Assembly (NCBI RefSeq): GCF_033807575.1
Contig: NC_084729.1
Span: forward strand, 5,828,001 to 5,892,000
DNA length: 64,000 bases
Origin: Cydia pomonella
Taxonomy: Eukaryota; Arthropoda; Insecta; Lepidoptera; Tortricidae
Direction: 5' to 3'
The position numbers and the translations under genes were made by a program. The notes under the pieces are model-generated. The model saw only the letters and a list, made by a program, of their open reading frames with translations, did no database searches and had not been told where the DNA came from. This document shows, piece by piece, positions 63,655 to 64,000 of the stretch (the first letter of the stretch is position 1; the number at the start of each line of letters is the position of its first letter).

Positions 63655-63872
63655 GTGCCGATTTTTGAATTTCGAGTGCTCGATTTCGTGTAATTCATTT
63701 CAATCTATCTACACCACTAGGCATTTAAATTCTACTAATATAATTGAAAACGAGTGGTCAATATCACTAGATTCCCAATTTCTATTGTTCGTATTTCTAA
63801 AATAGTATCAATTCCCGTTTTCCATAGATTTTCGAGTGACGAAAACGCTCGTAATTCAAAAATCGGCCCCCA
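63655..63872. mobile_element. Palindromic MITE (GATTTTTGAATTTC family), copy E4
   Basis: GTGCCGATTTTTGAATTTCG at the left and GTAATTCAAAAATCGGCCCCC at the right, with GAGTGGTCAATATCACTAG at the centre. Confidence 0.85.
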
Positions 63873-64000
63873 GTACATATTCCAAATTCTTAGCTTCATC
63901 TATATTTATTTTAGATTATTAGCCAAGCCGAGCAGGCTATAATTTAAATTTATTAATTACATGCTTAATATTTCTTTACTATATTATAGTTGTTGTGATA

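Overview
The window looks like nuclear DNA from a moth or butterfly (Lepidoptera). It is AT-rich, has small exons split by repeat-filled introns, carries repeats of lepidopteran type (tRNA-derived SINE, CR1/jockey-like LINE ends, palindromic MITEs, hAT MITEs), and encodes a typical insect CLIP-domain protease. The taxon is inferred from gene and repeat style; no species is claimed. All gene models below were assembled by eye from splice signals and reading phase.

Layout. 1-2900: repeats only, including a 4-unit tandem array grown from one arm of a palindromic MITE. 2930-7021 (minus): a three-exon, 262-residue protein that I cannot name. 8984-18358 (minus): a complete nine-exon, 408-residue CLIP-domain serine protease with signal peptide, CLIP domain, Leu-Ile activation site and full catalytic triad; its introns hold several copies of one MITE family and decayed exon copies. 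20852-20924 (minus): an intact tRNA-Val(UAC). 24627-25175: tail of an old retroelement ORF. 25789-29225 (plus): an almost intact non-LTR retrotransposon (ORF1 remnant plus a 973-residue endonuclease/reverse transcriptase ORF). 29399-33331: an old LINE 3' end split by a 3754-bp insertion flanked by a 23-bp target-site duplication. 37344-47051 (plus): a thirteen-exon gene for a secreted, cysteine-rich, EB/EGF-like multi-module protein with a probable GPI-anchor tail; every coding junction is phase 1. 50505-53320 (minus): a second non-LTR element with an intact 796-residue RT ORF and a long TG/GC microsatellite in its 3' region. 53321-64000: repeats and unexplained AT-rich DNA.

The protease is a likely member of the CLIPC group, which in other insects acts in hemolymph cascades (Toll or prophenoloxidase activation). 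The EB-module protein looks like a cell-surface protein. Nothing in the sequence links these two genes functionally; they are separated by about 19 kb of transposons. I found no convincing undescribed system. The best leads are the unnamed 262-residue gene, the exon-duplication relics in both multi-exon genes, and the cleanly dated insertions with target-site duplications.
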